Source: Mesorhizobium tianshanense (GTDB lineage: Bacteria > Pseudomonadota > Alphaproteobacteria > Rhizobiales > Rhizobiaceae). Taken from it: a stretch of 64,000 nucleotides of DNA. The notes under the pieces are model-generated. The model saw only the letters and a list, made by a program, of their open reading frames with translations, was not told the DNA's origin and did not search any database. Location: positions 1 to 64,000 of the forward strand of contig NZ_VLKT01000016.1 in NCBI RefSeq assembly GCF_007830515.1. The letters run 5' to 3'. Position numbers and translations under genes: made by a program. This document shows positions 1 through 8,974 of the stretch, in pieces. Position 1 is the first letter of the stretch. Every line of letters begins with the position of its first letter.

Positions 1-607
1 CATGGAATGGTTCCGCCTTCAGCTGCAGGCACTCAGCCTCCGGCGGCGAACCCACGCGCGTCCATGGTGATCATCGGCGCCGACAGGGCCGCGCCCAGCT
101 GCCCACCGTCCCGACAACACCGCGCGGAGGCGCAACGAAGCGGTCTGTCCGCATTCACCCCAGAGCTTCCCGACGGCGGTCGCGCAATCGCCGACATCTG
201 CCGAAATCCGAAATCCCCATAGCCATCGCCTGGGGCCCGCGGGTTCCTTCCTCGGGGACTTTCGTACGCCTGCCGGCGCCCGAAACTCTTCACGGCAGCG
301 GACTGACAGTTTTCGGCCGTCGAAATGGGGAAGCGGACGTACGCTGCGCTCAAAGGGTGGTCTCGATGTGACCCAAACGCGACCTTCCGGAGCGGAATTC
401 TTTTCTTGAAAACCGACATTGGCCGGAACCAGCGGTCGTGACCCAAACGCGACCTTCCGGAGCGGAATTCTTTTCTTGAAAACCGACATTGGCCGGAACC
501 AGCGGTCGTGACCCGATCCGGACAATTGTAATAGGTTCCGCGAAGGTCAGCTTCGGTGAAAAGGCAACATGGGACCGCGACGGAAAAACTGAAATATTGG
601 ACCGTTT
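1..607. other. Gene-free stretch left of the cyclase gene
   Basis: I see no convincing coding region here. The reading frames that are open on both strands are arginine-rich and lack ribosome binding sites, as expected for chance frames in GC-rich DNA. The only clear structure is the 70-bp tandem duplication listed separately. The segment lies downstream of the cyclase gene, which ends at 608. Confidence 0.5.
368..507. repeat. 70-bp perfect tandem duplication
   Basis: Bases 368-437 and 438-507 are identical and directly adjacent; a third copy begins (GTGACCC, 508-514) and then diverges. The unit contains an EcoRI-like GAATTC and an A/T-rich run in otherwise GC-rich DNA. It lies outside any believable gene. 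This looks like a recent slippage or unequal-exchange duplication of an intergenic sequence. Confidence 0.9.
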
Positions 608-1990
608 TCACTCGAGCCCGATCCACACAAAGCCGTCCTGCTTTCGGCAGGGATACACGATCAGCTTTGCGCGGTTTTTCGAAATGTCACCAGCGAATTC
701 ATAGCCTGGCGCAGTACCATCCTGCTGCAGCCGCGCCCACCCCCTGATTTCGCCAGTAGACAGGTCGAAACAACTCTGATGCCAGCGGCAGACCAAGCCA
801 AGATCTGCGGTGATCGTGCTCTCCGTGTGTGGGAGCTTCAGCTTTTCGGCCTGAGCGGAACTTCGGCGCTCGTAGAGCGGCAGATGAAGATGCGGGCAGG
901 CATTGTTGAAGGCGCAATAGCTATCGGATCCGCGAACGACGACGATGTCGTAATCTTCAAAATCGAGAATCCGGCGTTCGTGGGGTTCAAGCTCGCCTTC
1001 GGCAAAAGCGCGAATCCACCTCCTGCCGCCCTGACGGATGGTTTCGCGAGGCCGTCTGGCATTCAGTTCGGCGTCAATTTCGGGCTTCAGCCTGACGATC
1101 TCGAACAGGCTTGTGCGCTCGCCGGTACCGCGAAGGCGTACCCTGACGAAGTCGCCGATTTCCACCTTGTCGGCGATCTGGTCGCGGAGGGCCTCGGATA
1201 TCAGCAATCGCGTACCGGCATCTTTATTGGCGGCCTCGACCCGGCTGGCCAGATTTACAACGTCGCCGATGGCCGTGAGACGTTCGTGTCCAGCAAAACC
1301 CAATGTGCCGATGACGGCTTCGCCATAGTTGAGGCCGATACGAATATCGAAATCGATGCCATACATCGAGGCAAAGAACGGCTTCAGACGATCGACTGTG
1401 GCGAGGGTCTGAAGTGCGGCGTTCACGGCGCGGAGCGGAGCGTCGGGCTGGTCGTCGATGCCGAATATTGCCATGAGCCCATCGCCGATCAGTTTGTCGA
1501 TGAAACCGCCATTCTGCTCGATGATGTCGCCGACCTGGGCGAAGTAGCGATTGAGCAGATACATCACGTCGTAGGGGGAAAGCCGCTCCGACAGCGCTGT
1601 GAAATCTACAATGTCGCTGAAGAAGACCGCAACATGCCTTGCTTCGCCGCAACGCGTCGCGGCAGAAGCGCCAAGTTGGCTGGTGATCATCATGTCGGTT
1701 TCGTCTAGCACCAGGCGTCGGACGCGAAGCTCGCCTTCCGGCCTGAGCTGACAGGCCAGCCGAACCTCATCGGCCAATCTCAACCGGTTGGCCATCAGGG
1801 TTTCGTCCGGATTCCGGTCCGGGCAAGCCTCAATGCCGTCGAGAACCCAAACGCGGCATGTCGAGCATTTCGCCCTGCCGCCGCATGCGTGGGCAAATGG
1901 CACGCCCGATCTGAGAGCCGCCTCAAGCAAGGTCTCATCTGCGGCCACGTCGAAATCCACTCTGTCGGGTAAAGCGGTTACTTTGGTCAT
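608..1990 (-). CDS. Adenylate/guanylate cyclase fused to an N-terminal 2Fe-2S ferredoxin and a C-terminal Rieske domain
   Basis: Predicted class III nucleotide cyclase of 460 residues with a redox domain at each end. Residues 1-100 are a plant-type ferredoxin (C36, C42, C45, C80). Residues 115-300 are the catalytic core: FSDIVDFT with metal-binding D126, K166 and D170 in FIDKLIGDGLMAIFG, and GDVVNLASR. Residues 320-460 are a Rieske-type module: C365-P-H367 and C401-R-W-H404, the classic CxH...CxxH cluster ligands. The lysine in DKLIGDG favours ATP as substrate, giving cAMP. Ferredoxin-cyclase fusions are known in rhizobia; the added Rieske end is unusual, and I infer redox control of cAMP synthesis. 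No membrane segment is seen, so it should be cytosolic. An in-frame GTG at 2002 would add four residues. It stands alone with no partner gene on its strand. Confidence 0.9.
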   Translation of the reverse strand: MTKVTALPDRVDFDVAADETLLEAALRSGVPFAHACGGRAKCSTCRVWVLDGIEACPDRNPDETLMANRLRLADEVRLACQLRPEGELRVRRLVLDETDMMITSQLGASAATRCGEARHVAVFFSDIVDFTALSERLSPYDVMYLLNRYFAQVGDIIEQNGGFIDKLIGDGLMAIFGIDDQPDAPLRAVNAALQTLATVDRLKPFFASMYGIDFDIRIGLNYGEAVIGTLGFAGHERLTAIGDVVNLASRVEAANKDAGTRLLISEALRDQIADKVEIGDFVRVRLRGTGERTSLFEIVRLKPEIDAELNARRPRETIRQGGRRWIRAFAEGELEPHERRILDFEDYDIVVVRGSDSYCAFNNACPHLHLPLYERRSSAQAEKLKLPHTESTITADLGLVCRWHQSCFDLSTGEIRGWARLQQDGTAPGYEFAGDISKNRAKLIVYPCRKQDGFVWIGLE

Positions 1991-2626
1991 ATCACCGAAC
2001 ACAGGTCCGTCGCGTTAACTGGCTTGCCAGTGTAGCACCAATCGGCTCAGGCAATAGAATCGTGCAAAATTCGGGCACCGACGAAGCCGAAATGGTTTCG
2101 TTGCGGGGACCGGACCATAAGACCGCTTGCATCGGCAGCGACCGCTTGCTGAGCGGACAACGAGGGTTCATCACGGCGCGGATCGTGTTGGTGACCTCGC
2201 AGAGCAGAATCGGGCTTAGTCCAGATGCGACAACCAGGCAGCAGCGATGTGCGCCCGCAATCAGCGCGCGAAGCGGACCATCTCGCTCTAATCGTCGAAC
2301 TTCCGTCAATGGCGCGTCCAGCTAGTTCAAACACATGAGCCGGAGCAAGCCCGAAATGAGCATCGAACGACTGGCTGGGGTGGCAAGCGGAAGTCCAGCG
2401 TGAACGCGCGGAATAGTTGCTTTGCGGACTTGAGCCGGCATTAGGTTGCGCAAGCTGTAGCGGCTGACCTTGGCGCGACCGAGACCAACGTCGGCGCTCA
2501 CGCGCAGGGCCCGCTCTTGAAGCCAGTGGCCAGCGGGCTCTACGCCAATAATGGGCGCTTTCCAGAATGACCGGAACCGCACCGCAATCGCTGACCAAAC
2601 CCTTCTAATCTTGGCCAGCGGAGCAA
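1991..2626. other. Intergenic region, no gene recognised
   Basis: About 600 bases between the cyclase start and the next gene. Several overlapping frames are open on the minus strand, the longest being 183 codons (2047-2598), but none has a good ribosome binding site or a recognisable domain, and they overlap one another. A decayed gene is possible. The cyclase promoter should lie near 2003-2060. Confidence 0.4.
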
Positions 2627-2899
2627 TCACCCTTGCGATTCGACCAGGATCACCAAAGACTCTGGCACCACTCCATCGAAGGCCATCGCATCCGCGGCTT
2701 CCTTGCTCTGCATAGCTTTCATCATGGCGTCCATGTCCGGAACGTCCATAAGAACGGCCACCCGAGTCGGATTTTGTGGATCTACAAATGTTCGTATGTT
2801 GGTCACGCCGAGCGGACCAAAAAGCTCTTTGCGCTTCGGCGAGTCGAGCCAGTGCTTCGCTCCCTTTGTGATGTTATGGTGGCCAATGACTGTCGGCAT
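2627..2899 (-). CDS. Small conserved-type protein of unknown function
   Basis: A 90-residue protein starting MPTVIGHHNI. The start at 2899 is supported by a strong ribosome binding site (GGGAGGATGC) just upstream; a longer frame to 2998 adds an arginine-rich stretch without one and is rejected. The sequence alternates predicted beta strands and a helix (TNIRTFVDPQNPTRVAVLMDV, then a helical MDAMMKAMQSKEAADAMAF), which resembles a small dimeric alpha-beta barrel fold. Several histidines near the N terminus (GHHN) could bind metal or substrate. I do not recognise the family and assign no function. It is flanked by non-coding DNA and is probably monocistronic. Confidence 0.7.
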   Translation of the reverse strand: MPTVIGHHNITKGAKHWLDSPKRKELFGPLGVTNIRTFVDPQNPTRVAVLMDVPDMDAMMKAMQSKEAADAMAFDGVVPESLVILVESQG

Positions 2900-3495
2900 T
2901 GCATCCTCCCTATCGTGACGGCGAAGGCCGGCATCAACCAAGAGTGCCAAGATCCATCGCCGTTGAGCCACGGAGCGCCGCTTTGGTTGGACTGTCAATT
3001 ATTTCGTTAAGGGCGCGCGGAAGAACGATTCGGAGAGGGCGTTTCTTCCGGACGGTTCGACCTCAATGAACCAGGATCGCGGTCACGCGGCTGTGGCTAT
3101 TGACATGTGACAAGCGCAAACAGCCGGACAACAACTGCATGGACTCGCGTGGCAGATATCGGGATCCGGCGCTGGGGTCGGAAAGGGCAGTTGCGGGCGT
3201 AGGGCTGCCTGTCATGACCCGGCGGGCCAAGGTCGTCTTCGGGTCGACTGCGGTCGCACAGCGAAGGTCCGTTTCGGAGAAGCGGCTGGAATGTCAAGAA
3301 ATGGCGCGACCACGACCTCCAGCGTGGTCAACCGCAATGTCTGCTTCGGGGCGGAGGCAAAGGCGCCTGGAACGGCCGACATGGGTCGCAAAGCAGTCGT
3401 GCACGTTGCAGCAGAGGTAAGTCGGCTTCGGGCCGGTTCTTGCCGTCCACCGGTACCAAGTGTCAGACTTTCACCACTAGGACCGAGCCTCCCTC
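2900..3495. other. Intergenic region between small protein gene and phnE
   Basis: About 600 bases with no convincing gene. It holds a short hairpin, GACCACG (3308-3314) pairing with CGTGGTC (3323-3329), of a kind seen in dispersed rhizobial intergenic repeats. phnM is often found downstream of phnE in rhizobia, and I looked for it here without success. Confidence 0.5.
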
Positions 3496-5043
3496 TCAGG
3501 CGATCTGAGCCGCCGGCGGCAGGCGAGCGCGCCGCTCGTCGTTGCCGTTTGCGATGGTCCCCATCAGTTTGCGGCGCAGGTAGCTGGAGATGTTGTCGAA
3601 GATAAAGACGACAAGCAGGATCAGCAGAACCATGTAGAAAACATTGGCCCAGTTGGTGTTAGTGCGCATGGCCTCCCACAATTTCAGGCCGATGCCGCCG
3701 GCGCCGACTGCGCCTATGATCGTCGCTGAGCGCGTGTTCGATTCCCAGAAATAGAGGGATTGGCTGAGGAATACCGGCAGAACCTGGGGAAGCACGCCGT
3801 AACGCTGCACCATTGCGGGCGTTGCGCCGACCGAGCGGATGCCCTCGCGCTGCTTGTCGTCGATATTTTCCAGCGCCTCGGAATAGAGTTTGCCCAGGGT
3901 TCCGGTGTCGGTGAAGAAGATCGCCGACATGCCGGCCAACGGCCCCGGACCGAAGCCGCGGGTGAAGAACAGCGCCCAGATCAGCATGTCGACCGACCGC
4001 TGGAAATCGAAGAAGCGCTTCGTTACCTGGTTGGCTATCCGGCTCGGCGTGACGTTGCGCGCAGCCAGGAAGGCGAGCGGAAAGGCGACGATCGAGGCCA
4101 GCACCGTGCCGACAAAAGCCATGACGATGGTTTGCAGGAGTTTCAGCCAGACGTCGCCATGCTGCCACTCGGCGTTGTTGAGAACGTTGTCCCAGGCGAG
4201 CGCCGCGTTTGACCGCGACGAGTCGATGCGTGCCCCGGAGACGATCAGCGAGGCGGCCTCACTGATCGGCTTTCCCCAGAATGGCGAATTCGTGTCGAAC
4301 ACGAAATTGGCCCAGCCGAAGAAACGTCTCCAGGCGATCACTTCGTCATCTTGCACCTCGGCGCGACCGAGAAATCCGAACGAGACATAGGCGGTCGAGC
4401 CCGGCCTGCGTTGCTCGATCCAGGCAGGCAGCGGTGTGCGCGGCGTGACAGAACTGTCCCTGGCTATGTCGAAGATGACGCTTTCGTCGCCGCGCGTCAC
4501 GGTGACAAGGTTTGGCGTGATGGCGATCCGGCCATTGCCGAGGACGACGTCCGCCGCCACGACGGCCTTTTCACGCACCGTTTCAGGCGCGGCCGGAACC
4601 GGTTGCCCTGGCGCGGCGGCCGGGTTCTCGGCGGTTGGCGCGCCAGGTGCCATGAACGAATCCTGCGACGACTTGTTGGTCGCGATCGCCGGTGTTGGTG
4701 CTGCGTCGACCCGCCGCTCGATCACGGCCATCTGCTTGGTTACCCAGTCGGGATCTGGATTGGATCCCAGTTTGGAGAAGCGGGAGTAGTCGATCGTCAG
4801 ATAATTGTCCTTGAACTCGATGTCGGGCCGGATTTCGTAGGACACCCAGTCGGCGAGATAGGCGCCGGCAAGGTTCCAGTTCGCCTTTTCGAGAACGGCG
4901 CCGACCGAGAAAAACCACGCGCAGTAGAAAGTGTAGAGAATGCACAGAAGAACACCGAGCGGGGTGGCGTAGCGCTTCCACAGGGAGCGCCGGAACGCGT
5001 CCGGATGGCGGGCGGCGATATCGTCGATGGCGTCGGCGTTCAT
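3496..5043 (-). CDS. phnE: Phosphonate ABC transporter permease PhnE (long form)
   Basis: Inner-membrane permease of the phosphonate importer, 515 residues. A membrane segment near residues 28-50 is followed by a long periplasmic insert rich in Pro and Ala (about residues 130-180), then the usual BPD-transport core with several membrane helices. The coupling motif is near RSVGATPAMVQRYGVLPQV, followed by NTRSATIIGAVGAGGIG, typical of PhnE. It is about twice the length of a minimal PhnE (about 260 residues) because of the N-terminal half; such long PhnE proteins occur in rhizobial pairs. It starts 4 bases after the stop of the second permease gene, so the two are translationally linked and probably form a heterodimeric channel with PhnC and PhnD. 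It is the last gene of the block. Confidence 0.9.
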   Translation of the reverse strand: MNADAIDDIAARHPDAFRRSLWKRYATPLGVLLCILYTFYCAWFFSVGAVLEKANWNLAGAYLADWVSYEIRPDIEFKDNYLTIDYSRFSKLGSNPDPDWVTKQMAVIERRVDAAPTPAIATNKSSQDSFMAPGAPTAENPAAAPGQPVPAAPETVREKAVVAADVVLGNGRIAITPNLVTVTRGDESVIFDIARDSSVTPRTPLPAWIEQRRPGSTAYVSFGFLGRAEVQDDEVIAWRRFFGWANFVFDTNSPFWGKPISEAASLIVSGARIDSSRSNAALAWDNVLNNAEWQHGDVWLKLLQTIVMAFVGTVLASIVAFPLAFLAARNVTPSRIANQVTKRFFDFQRSVDMLIWALFFTRGFGPGPLAGMSAIFFTDTGTLGKLYSEALENIDDKQREGIRSVGATPAMVQRYGVLPQVLPVFLSQSLYFWESNTRSATIIGAVGAGGIGLKLWEAMRTNTNWANVFYMVLLILLVVFIFDNISSYLRRKLMGTIANGNDERRARLPPAAQIA

Positions 5044-5047
5044 TGCG

Positions 5048-6022
5048 TTATTCTCCGCGCCCGTATGCGAACGCCTGTCTGCCGACCAGACGGTGTCTCA
5101 GCCACGCCGAAAACTGGTCGACGGCGACAATCGTGCAGAACAGCAGAAAGACGATGGCAATGGTCTTGGCCTCATGGCCGCGGCCGATCGAAAGGCGCAG
5201 GGTTTCGCCGATGCCGCCGGCGCCGACGGCGCCGAGAATGGTCGAAGCGCGCACATTGATCTCGAAGCGAAGCAGGAAATAGCTCATGAAGTTGGGCAAA
5301 ACCTGGGGCACGATGCCGAACCACACCCGCTCGACCCAGTTGGCGCCAACGGCACGCAAACCTTCTTCAGGCTTCATGTCGGCATTCTCGACCACTTCGA
5401 AGAACATTTTTCCGAGCGCGCCGACGGTATGAATGCTGACCGCGAGGATCGCCGGAATGGGTCCAAGCGAGAAGATCGCCAGAAAGAAGCCGGCAATGAC
5501 AATTTCGGGAAAGGCGCGGACGATTTCAAGGAAGCGGCGCGTGGCGAAACGGAGCCAGCGGCTGGCCGTGATATTGCCTGCGGCCAAGAAGCAGAGCAGG
5601 AAACCGAATGTGGAGCCCACGAGCGTCGAAAACAGGGCGATGTTCAGCGTCTCGATCATCCGGTGGAAATACTCCGGAATGTAGATGCCTTGGGTCAGGT
5701 AGACCCGGCCTTCGGGGTAGTCGAACTTGAGGCTGCCATCGTCGTAGGGAGACGGCAGGTCGAACAGCGCGCGCACCGGGTCGAGCCAGTCGCGCGGCTT
5801 CAACTCGGCGAAAAAGTCGGCGACGTGGGGAAGGCGGTCGAAGAACTTTCCGGCGTTGGTCTCGTTGGCGAACCAGAGCGAGCTGGAGAGCGCGAGAAGC
5901 AGGAAAACCAGGCCTCCGATCGTGTAAAGGCGCCGGCGAGCGGCGAGGTCGCGCCAGTGCCGCTCGACCGTGGCTCCCTCAGGCGAAAGCGCAGGCGCGC
6001 GGTGAACGTCGGTCGCACTCAT
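5048..6022 (-). CDS. phnE: Phosphonate ABC transporter permease PhnE (second copy)
   Basis: Second inner-membrane permease, 324 residues. After an N-terminal membrane helix (IGGLVFLLLALSSSLWF) comes a periplasmic loop and the BPD-transport core. The conserved part is GLRAVGANWVERVWFGIVPQ followed by NVRASTILGAVGAGGIGETL, matching the other PhnE. I chose the start MSATDVHRA at 6022; an upstream frame to 6067 would add the arginine-rich MCHRRRCRIRAGDLS, which is atypical for a permease. It lies between phnD and the long phnE, 71 bases after phnD, in one transcription unit. Two PhnE-type permeases next to each other fit a heterodimeric transporter. Confidence 0.9.
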   Translation of the reverse strand: MSATDVHRAPALSPEGATVERHWRDLAARRRLYTIGGLVFLLLALSSSLWFANETNAGKFFDRLPHVADFFAELKPRDWLDPVRALFDLPSPYDDGSLKFDYPEGRVYLTQGIYIPEYFHRMIETLNIALFSTLVGSTFGFLLCFLAAGNITASRWLRFATRRFLEIVRAFPEIVIAGFFLAIFSLGPIPAILAVSIHTVGALGKMFFEVVENADMKPEEGLRAVGANWVERVWFGIVPQVLPNFMSYFLLRFEINVRASTILGAVGAGGIGETLRLSIGRGHEAKTIAIVFLLFCTIVAVDQFSAWLRHRLVGRQAFAYGRGE

Positions 6023-6093
6023 CGATAGATCCCCGGCCCTGATGCGGCAACGCCGCCGGTGGCACATGGCCCCGGCGGCGTCGGGCAGTTTGC

Positions 6094-7002
6094 TTACGAG
6101 CCGATCTTCGCCTTACGCGCGTCGATGATCGGCTGATAAAATTCCGGGGTAACCGGCGAGTAGCCCTTGTAATCGCCGCCTTGTATCGCCGAGAAACAGG
6201 CCGGATCGGTTTCCGGAAGCTTGGTCAGGAAATCGGTGATCTTCTGCTTGGCGCCGGCGTCGATCGACGTACGCACGACCAACGGGCCGTTCGGGATCAG
6301 CGGCGATTGCCACAGTTCGACAAGGTCATCCATCTTGAGGACACCCTTGTCGACCATCTTGCGCAGATTGCCCGAGCTGTAGCCGTCCTTGAAGTCGCCG
6401 ACGCCGGAGGCCCAGGTGGTGCCGGCATCGAACGTGCCCTTCAGAACCTCAAGGACAAGCTGTTCATGGCCGCCGCCGAAACCGGTCGACGCGAAGTAGC
6501 TCTTCACATCCGTGCCGATGTCCTTGGGCAGCGACGTGACCGGGATCAGGTAACCAGACGTCGAATCGGGATCGGCGAAACCGAGTTTCTTGCCCTTCAT
6601 GTCGGCGAGCGTCTTGATGCCGGAATCGGCACGGGCGACCATGACCGCACGGTAGCCGGTCGAACCGTCGGTCTGGATCGTCGTCAGGATCGGCTGAACC
6701 GCATCCTTGTTCTCGAGATAAACCTTGGCGTAGGCGGAAGCGCCCAGTTCGGCAAAGTCGAGCGTGCCGCCGAGCAGGCCCTGGATGACGCCGTCGTAAT
6801 CAGCGGCCGGGAACAGCGAAACCTTCTCGACGCCGAGGACGTCCTTGATGTGATCGGAGAAGCACTGGTAGTTGCGCAGGCGGTCGGCTTCGTTCTCGCC
6901 GCCCAGAATGCCGACTCGGAATTCCTTCAGGTCCTGTGCCTGGACCGCGCCTACCGCCGTGGCGAGGATGGAAACGGCACCGAAAAGTATCTTTTTGAAC
7001 AT
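6094..7002 (-). CDS. phnD: Phosphonate ABC transporter substrate-binding protein PhnD
   Basis: Periplasmic binding protein of 302 residues that captures organophosphonates for import. The start at 7002 follows a good ribosome binding site (AGGAGAGACGAA); the frame is open further upstream but without one. It begins with a clear signal peptide, MFKKILFGAVSILATAVG, with probable cleavage after AVQA. Family motifs seen: FRVGILGGENEADR near the mature N terminus, GVIQGLLGGTLDFAELGASAYA, ADPDSTSGYLIP, and the late segment TTWASGVGDF. These match PhnD/periplasmic phosphite-phosphonate binding proteins. Its gene follows phnC after 143 bases that contain a small palindromic repeat. Confidence 0.93.
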   Translation of the reverse strand: MFKKILFGAVSILATAVGAVQAQDLKEFRVGILGGENEADRLRNYQCFSDHIKDVLGVEKVSLFPAADYDGVIQGLLGGTLDFAELGASAYAKVYLENKDAVQPILTTIQTDGSTGYRAVMVARADSGIKTLADMKGKKLGFADPDSTSGYLIPVTSLPKDIGTDVKSYFASTGFGGGHEQLVLEVLKGTFDAGTTWASGVGDFKDGYSSGNLRKMVDKGVLKMDDLVELWQSPLIPNGPLVVRTSIDAGAKQKITDFLTKLPETDPACFSAIQGGDYKGYSPVTPEFYQPIIDARKAKIGS

Positions 7003-7100
7003 TTCGTCTCTCCTGTTGGTTCCGGCATCGCGCCGGCAGCGTTCGAAATTTTGACAGCGCCCTTGACGCGGGCTAGCGATCCAGGCGCTCTTTTGGTTGT

Positions 7101-7143
7101 CCATGATCTTTCGTATACCGGTATCCACTTGGTGGGATCATGG
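7101..7143. repeat. Palindromic intergenic repeat between phnC and phnD
   Basis: CCATGATC (7101-7108) and GATCATGG (7136-7143) form a perfect 8-bp inverted repeat. The interior (ccggtatccact) resembles the interior of the longer repeat at 10316-10387 (ccggcttccact), so both appear to be copies of one dispersed rhizobial intergenic element. In the RNA it could fold and separate phnC from phnD. Confidence 0.6.
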
Positions 7144-7145
7144 AG

Positions 7146-8021
7146 CTAGTAGCCAGGGAATGCGGGCTCGAGCAGTCCGGCGGATGCAGCGATTTTTGGC
7201 TTGATGGTGACGCTGGTCGAGGTGATGGCCTCGGAGATTTCGCCGCCATTGCTGTCGGCACCATAGACCATGCGCACGGCCTCGCGATTGAGGTCTTCGG
7301 GAGGGCCGTCGAACACGACCTTGCCGGCGGCCATGCCGATGATGCGGTTGCAATAGGTGCGCGCGGTATCCAGCGTGTGCAGATTGGTGACGACGGTGAG
7401 GCCCTCGCGCAGATTGATGTCCTGCAGCGAATCCATCACCACCTTGGCGTTGAGCGGGTCGAGCGAGGCGATCGGCTCGTCGGCGAGGATCACCTTCGGC
7501 TTCTGCATCATGGCGCGGGCAATCGCGACGCGCTGCTGCTGGCCGCCCGATAAGGTGCCGGCCGGCTGCAGCGCCGTGCGGGCGATGTCGAGACGCTCGA
7601 GTGCCGCGATCGCCTCGGCCCGTTCCTCGCGGGAGAAGACGCCGAGCAGATTGACAAGGGTCGAACGGTGATTGAGACGGCCGAGCAGCACATTGGTTAG
7701 GACGTCGAGGCGCGGCACAAGGTTGAACTGCTGAAAGATCATGGCGCAATCGCGCTGCCAGCGCCGGAGCGGCGAGCCGCGCAACCGCGAGACTTCAGCC
7801 CCGTCAAAAAAAATCGACCCTTGGCTCGGATCGATGAGGCGGTTGATCATGCGCAAAAGCGTCGACTTGCCGGCGCCGGAACGGCCGATGATGCCGACCA
7901 TCTGACCGTGCGGGATCGAGATATCGACATTGCTGACGGCGGTGTTCTTGCCAAACCGGCGGGTAATGCCGCGGATCTCAAGCGTGGCTGAGGTTGCCGG
8001 CAGGGGGGCTGACATAGGCAA
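7146..8021 (-). CDS. phnC: Phosphonate ABC transporter ATP-binding protein PhnC
   Basis: Cytoplasmic ATPase of 291 residues that drives phosphonate import. Seen in order: Walker [10 protein letters not shown] (about residue 48), Q-loop region [17 protein letters not shown] signature [11 protein letters not shown], Walker [13 protein letters not shown], and a switch region with the sequence TNLH. The segment [16 protein letters not shown] is typical of PhnC. It is the first gene of the phnC-phnD-phnE-phnE transport unit, with a PHO box 75-92 bases upstream of its start. The C-terminal tail after residue 260 ([14 protein letters not shown]) is variable in the family. Confidence 0.95.
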   Translation of the reverse strand: MPMSAPLPATSATLEIRGITRRFGKNTAVSNVDISIPHGQMVGIIGRSGAGKSTLLRMINRLIDPSQGSIFFDGAEVSRLRGSPLRRWQRDCAMIFQQFNLVPRLDVLTNVLLGRLNHRSTLVNLLGVFSREERAEAIAALERLDIARTALQPAGTLSGGQQQRVAIARAMMQKPKVILADEPIASLDPLNAKVVMDSLQDINLREGLTVVTNLHTLDTARTYCNRIIGMAAGKVVFDGPPEDLNREAVRMVYGADSNGGEISEAITSTSVTIKPKIAASAGLLEPAFPGY

Positions 8022-8095
8022 ATTCCAGTCCAGTCGCGTTTGAAGGCCTGTTAACCCTCGCTAGCGCAGCCGCATGAACCTGCGGTGTCGGATTG

Positions 8096-8113
8096 ATGTC
8101 AGTTTTGTTACCG
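8096..8113 (-). promoter_or_regulatory. PHO box upstream of phnC
   Basis: Read on the minus strand the site is CGGTAACAAAACTGACAT. It matches the PhoB consensus (two CTGTCAT-like repeats 11 bases apart with an AAAA centre) at nearly all positions, counting allowed C/A and T/C variants. It sits 75-92 bases before the phnC start, the right place for activation. It implies induction of the transporter under phosphate starvation. Confidence 0.75.
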
Positions 8114-8247
8114 CCCACAGGTGCGCAGCGTCATGCCGGCCTTAGGTTTTTGAGTCATGTCAGGGATAAGAAACGGGCTTGCTCGGCGACGACAATGTCA
8201 CGCGGTGGCGATCGCTCGGGCCGGCGACGCGAGCGGTTGTGGGACGC

Positions 8248-8775
8248 CTATAACATCCGATGCATGACCAAGGCATCGACGAAACCGAGTCGGGGATGTT
8301 CAAACGCTTTGGGGATTGTTCCGACAATGTCGAAACCAAGCCTGCGCCAAAGGTTTACCGCGCGCTCGTTGGTGCTGATGACGAGATTGAACTGCATGGC
8401 CCGATAGCCCTGTTCGGCAGCCCTTTGCAGGGAGTGCTCACACATTGCGGTGGCCACACCGCGGCCGCTCGAGGCGGCGGAGGTGATATATCCGCAATTG
8501 GCGACATGCGCGCCGCCGCCACGCTGATTGGCGTGGAGATAGTAGCAGCCGATCACATCGCCGCCGTCATCGGCCACAAACACCTCGTGACCGTCGGAAA
8601 ACCAGTACTCCAGCGCCTGCCTGCGGTTCCACTCGCGGGGCAGCGCATAGGTTTCGCCAGCCCGCAGAACGGGTTCGAGAATGGACCAGATTGCATCTGT
8701 GTCGGCCGGGGCGGCGGGACGAATGGTCAGCACGGTCAAGATATCTTGTAAGAGATGGGCACCGATCAAGGCCAA
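8248..8775 (-). CDS. GNAT-family N-acetyltransferase
   Basis: A 175-residue acetyltransferase of the GNAT fold. The core begins at LTIRPAAPADTDAIWSIL; the acetyl-CoA binding region is around GYITSAASSGRGVATAMCEH (an RGxG/A-type loop), and the C-terminal beta-bulge segment is NERAVNLWRRLGFDIVGTIP, typical of GNAT proteins. It lies between the C-P lyase genes and phnC on the same strand, so it may acetylate aminoalkylphosphonates as PhnO does, but it is not obviously PhnO and this is only inferred from position. The start is uncertain: a TTG at 8775 overlaps the preceding small gene, and a GTG at 8730 directly before LTIRP is an alternative. Confidence 0.8.
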   Translation of the reverse strand: MALIGAHLLQDILTVLTIRPAAPADTDAIWSILEPVLRAGETYALPREWNRRQALEYWFSDGHEVFVADDGGDVIGCYYLHANQRGGGAHVANCGYITSAASSGRGVATAMCEHSLQRAAEQGYRAMQFNLVISTNERAVNLWRRLGFDIVGTIPKAFEHPRLGFVDALVMHRML

Positions 8776-8885
8776 CCAGTGGCTATGATGATGCCAAGAA
8801 CGATCAGAACGACAAAGGCAGACACAATTCTTGGCTCCACGCGAGGGGTCGGTGAAGCCGGGTTGTCCTTCCGCAAGGATTGCAT
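8766..8885 (-). CDS. Small single-pass membrane peptide (39 aa)
   Basis: A 39-codon gene beginning MQSLRKDNPASPTPRVEPR, followed by one strongly hydrophobic segment (IVSAFVVLIVLGIIIATGW) and the stop. The ATG at 8885 has a ribosome binding site (GAGGG) five bases upstream. Its stop overlaps the presumed start of the GNAT gene, a sign of translational coupling. A short charged N terminus plus one membrane helix is typical of small rhizobial membrane proteins. I know no function; its place between the C-P lyase and transport genes is suggestive only. Confidence 0.6.
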   Translation of the reverse strand: MQSLRKDNPASPTPRVEPRIVSAFVVLIVLGIIIATGWP

Positions 8886-8974
8886 GAAACCCTCAAACAT
8901 CCCTTATATTAGCATCTGCGTATCTGCGTGAACACCACGCAGTTTCCCAGCCGCGTCCGAGAACCGCATTGGCG

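Noticed and set aside
779..1708. Long open frame on the plus strand opposite the cyclase gene
   Set aside because: It is a mirror of the cyclase codons in GC-rich DNA, without a ribosome binding site or recognisable domain.
2047..2598. 183-codon frame between cyclase and small protein gene
   Set aside because: No ribosome binding site, several competing overlapping frames and no recognisable motif; kept only as a gap note.
8248..8775. Calling the GNAT gene phnO
   Set aside because: Position suggests it, but the sequence shows only general GNAT features.
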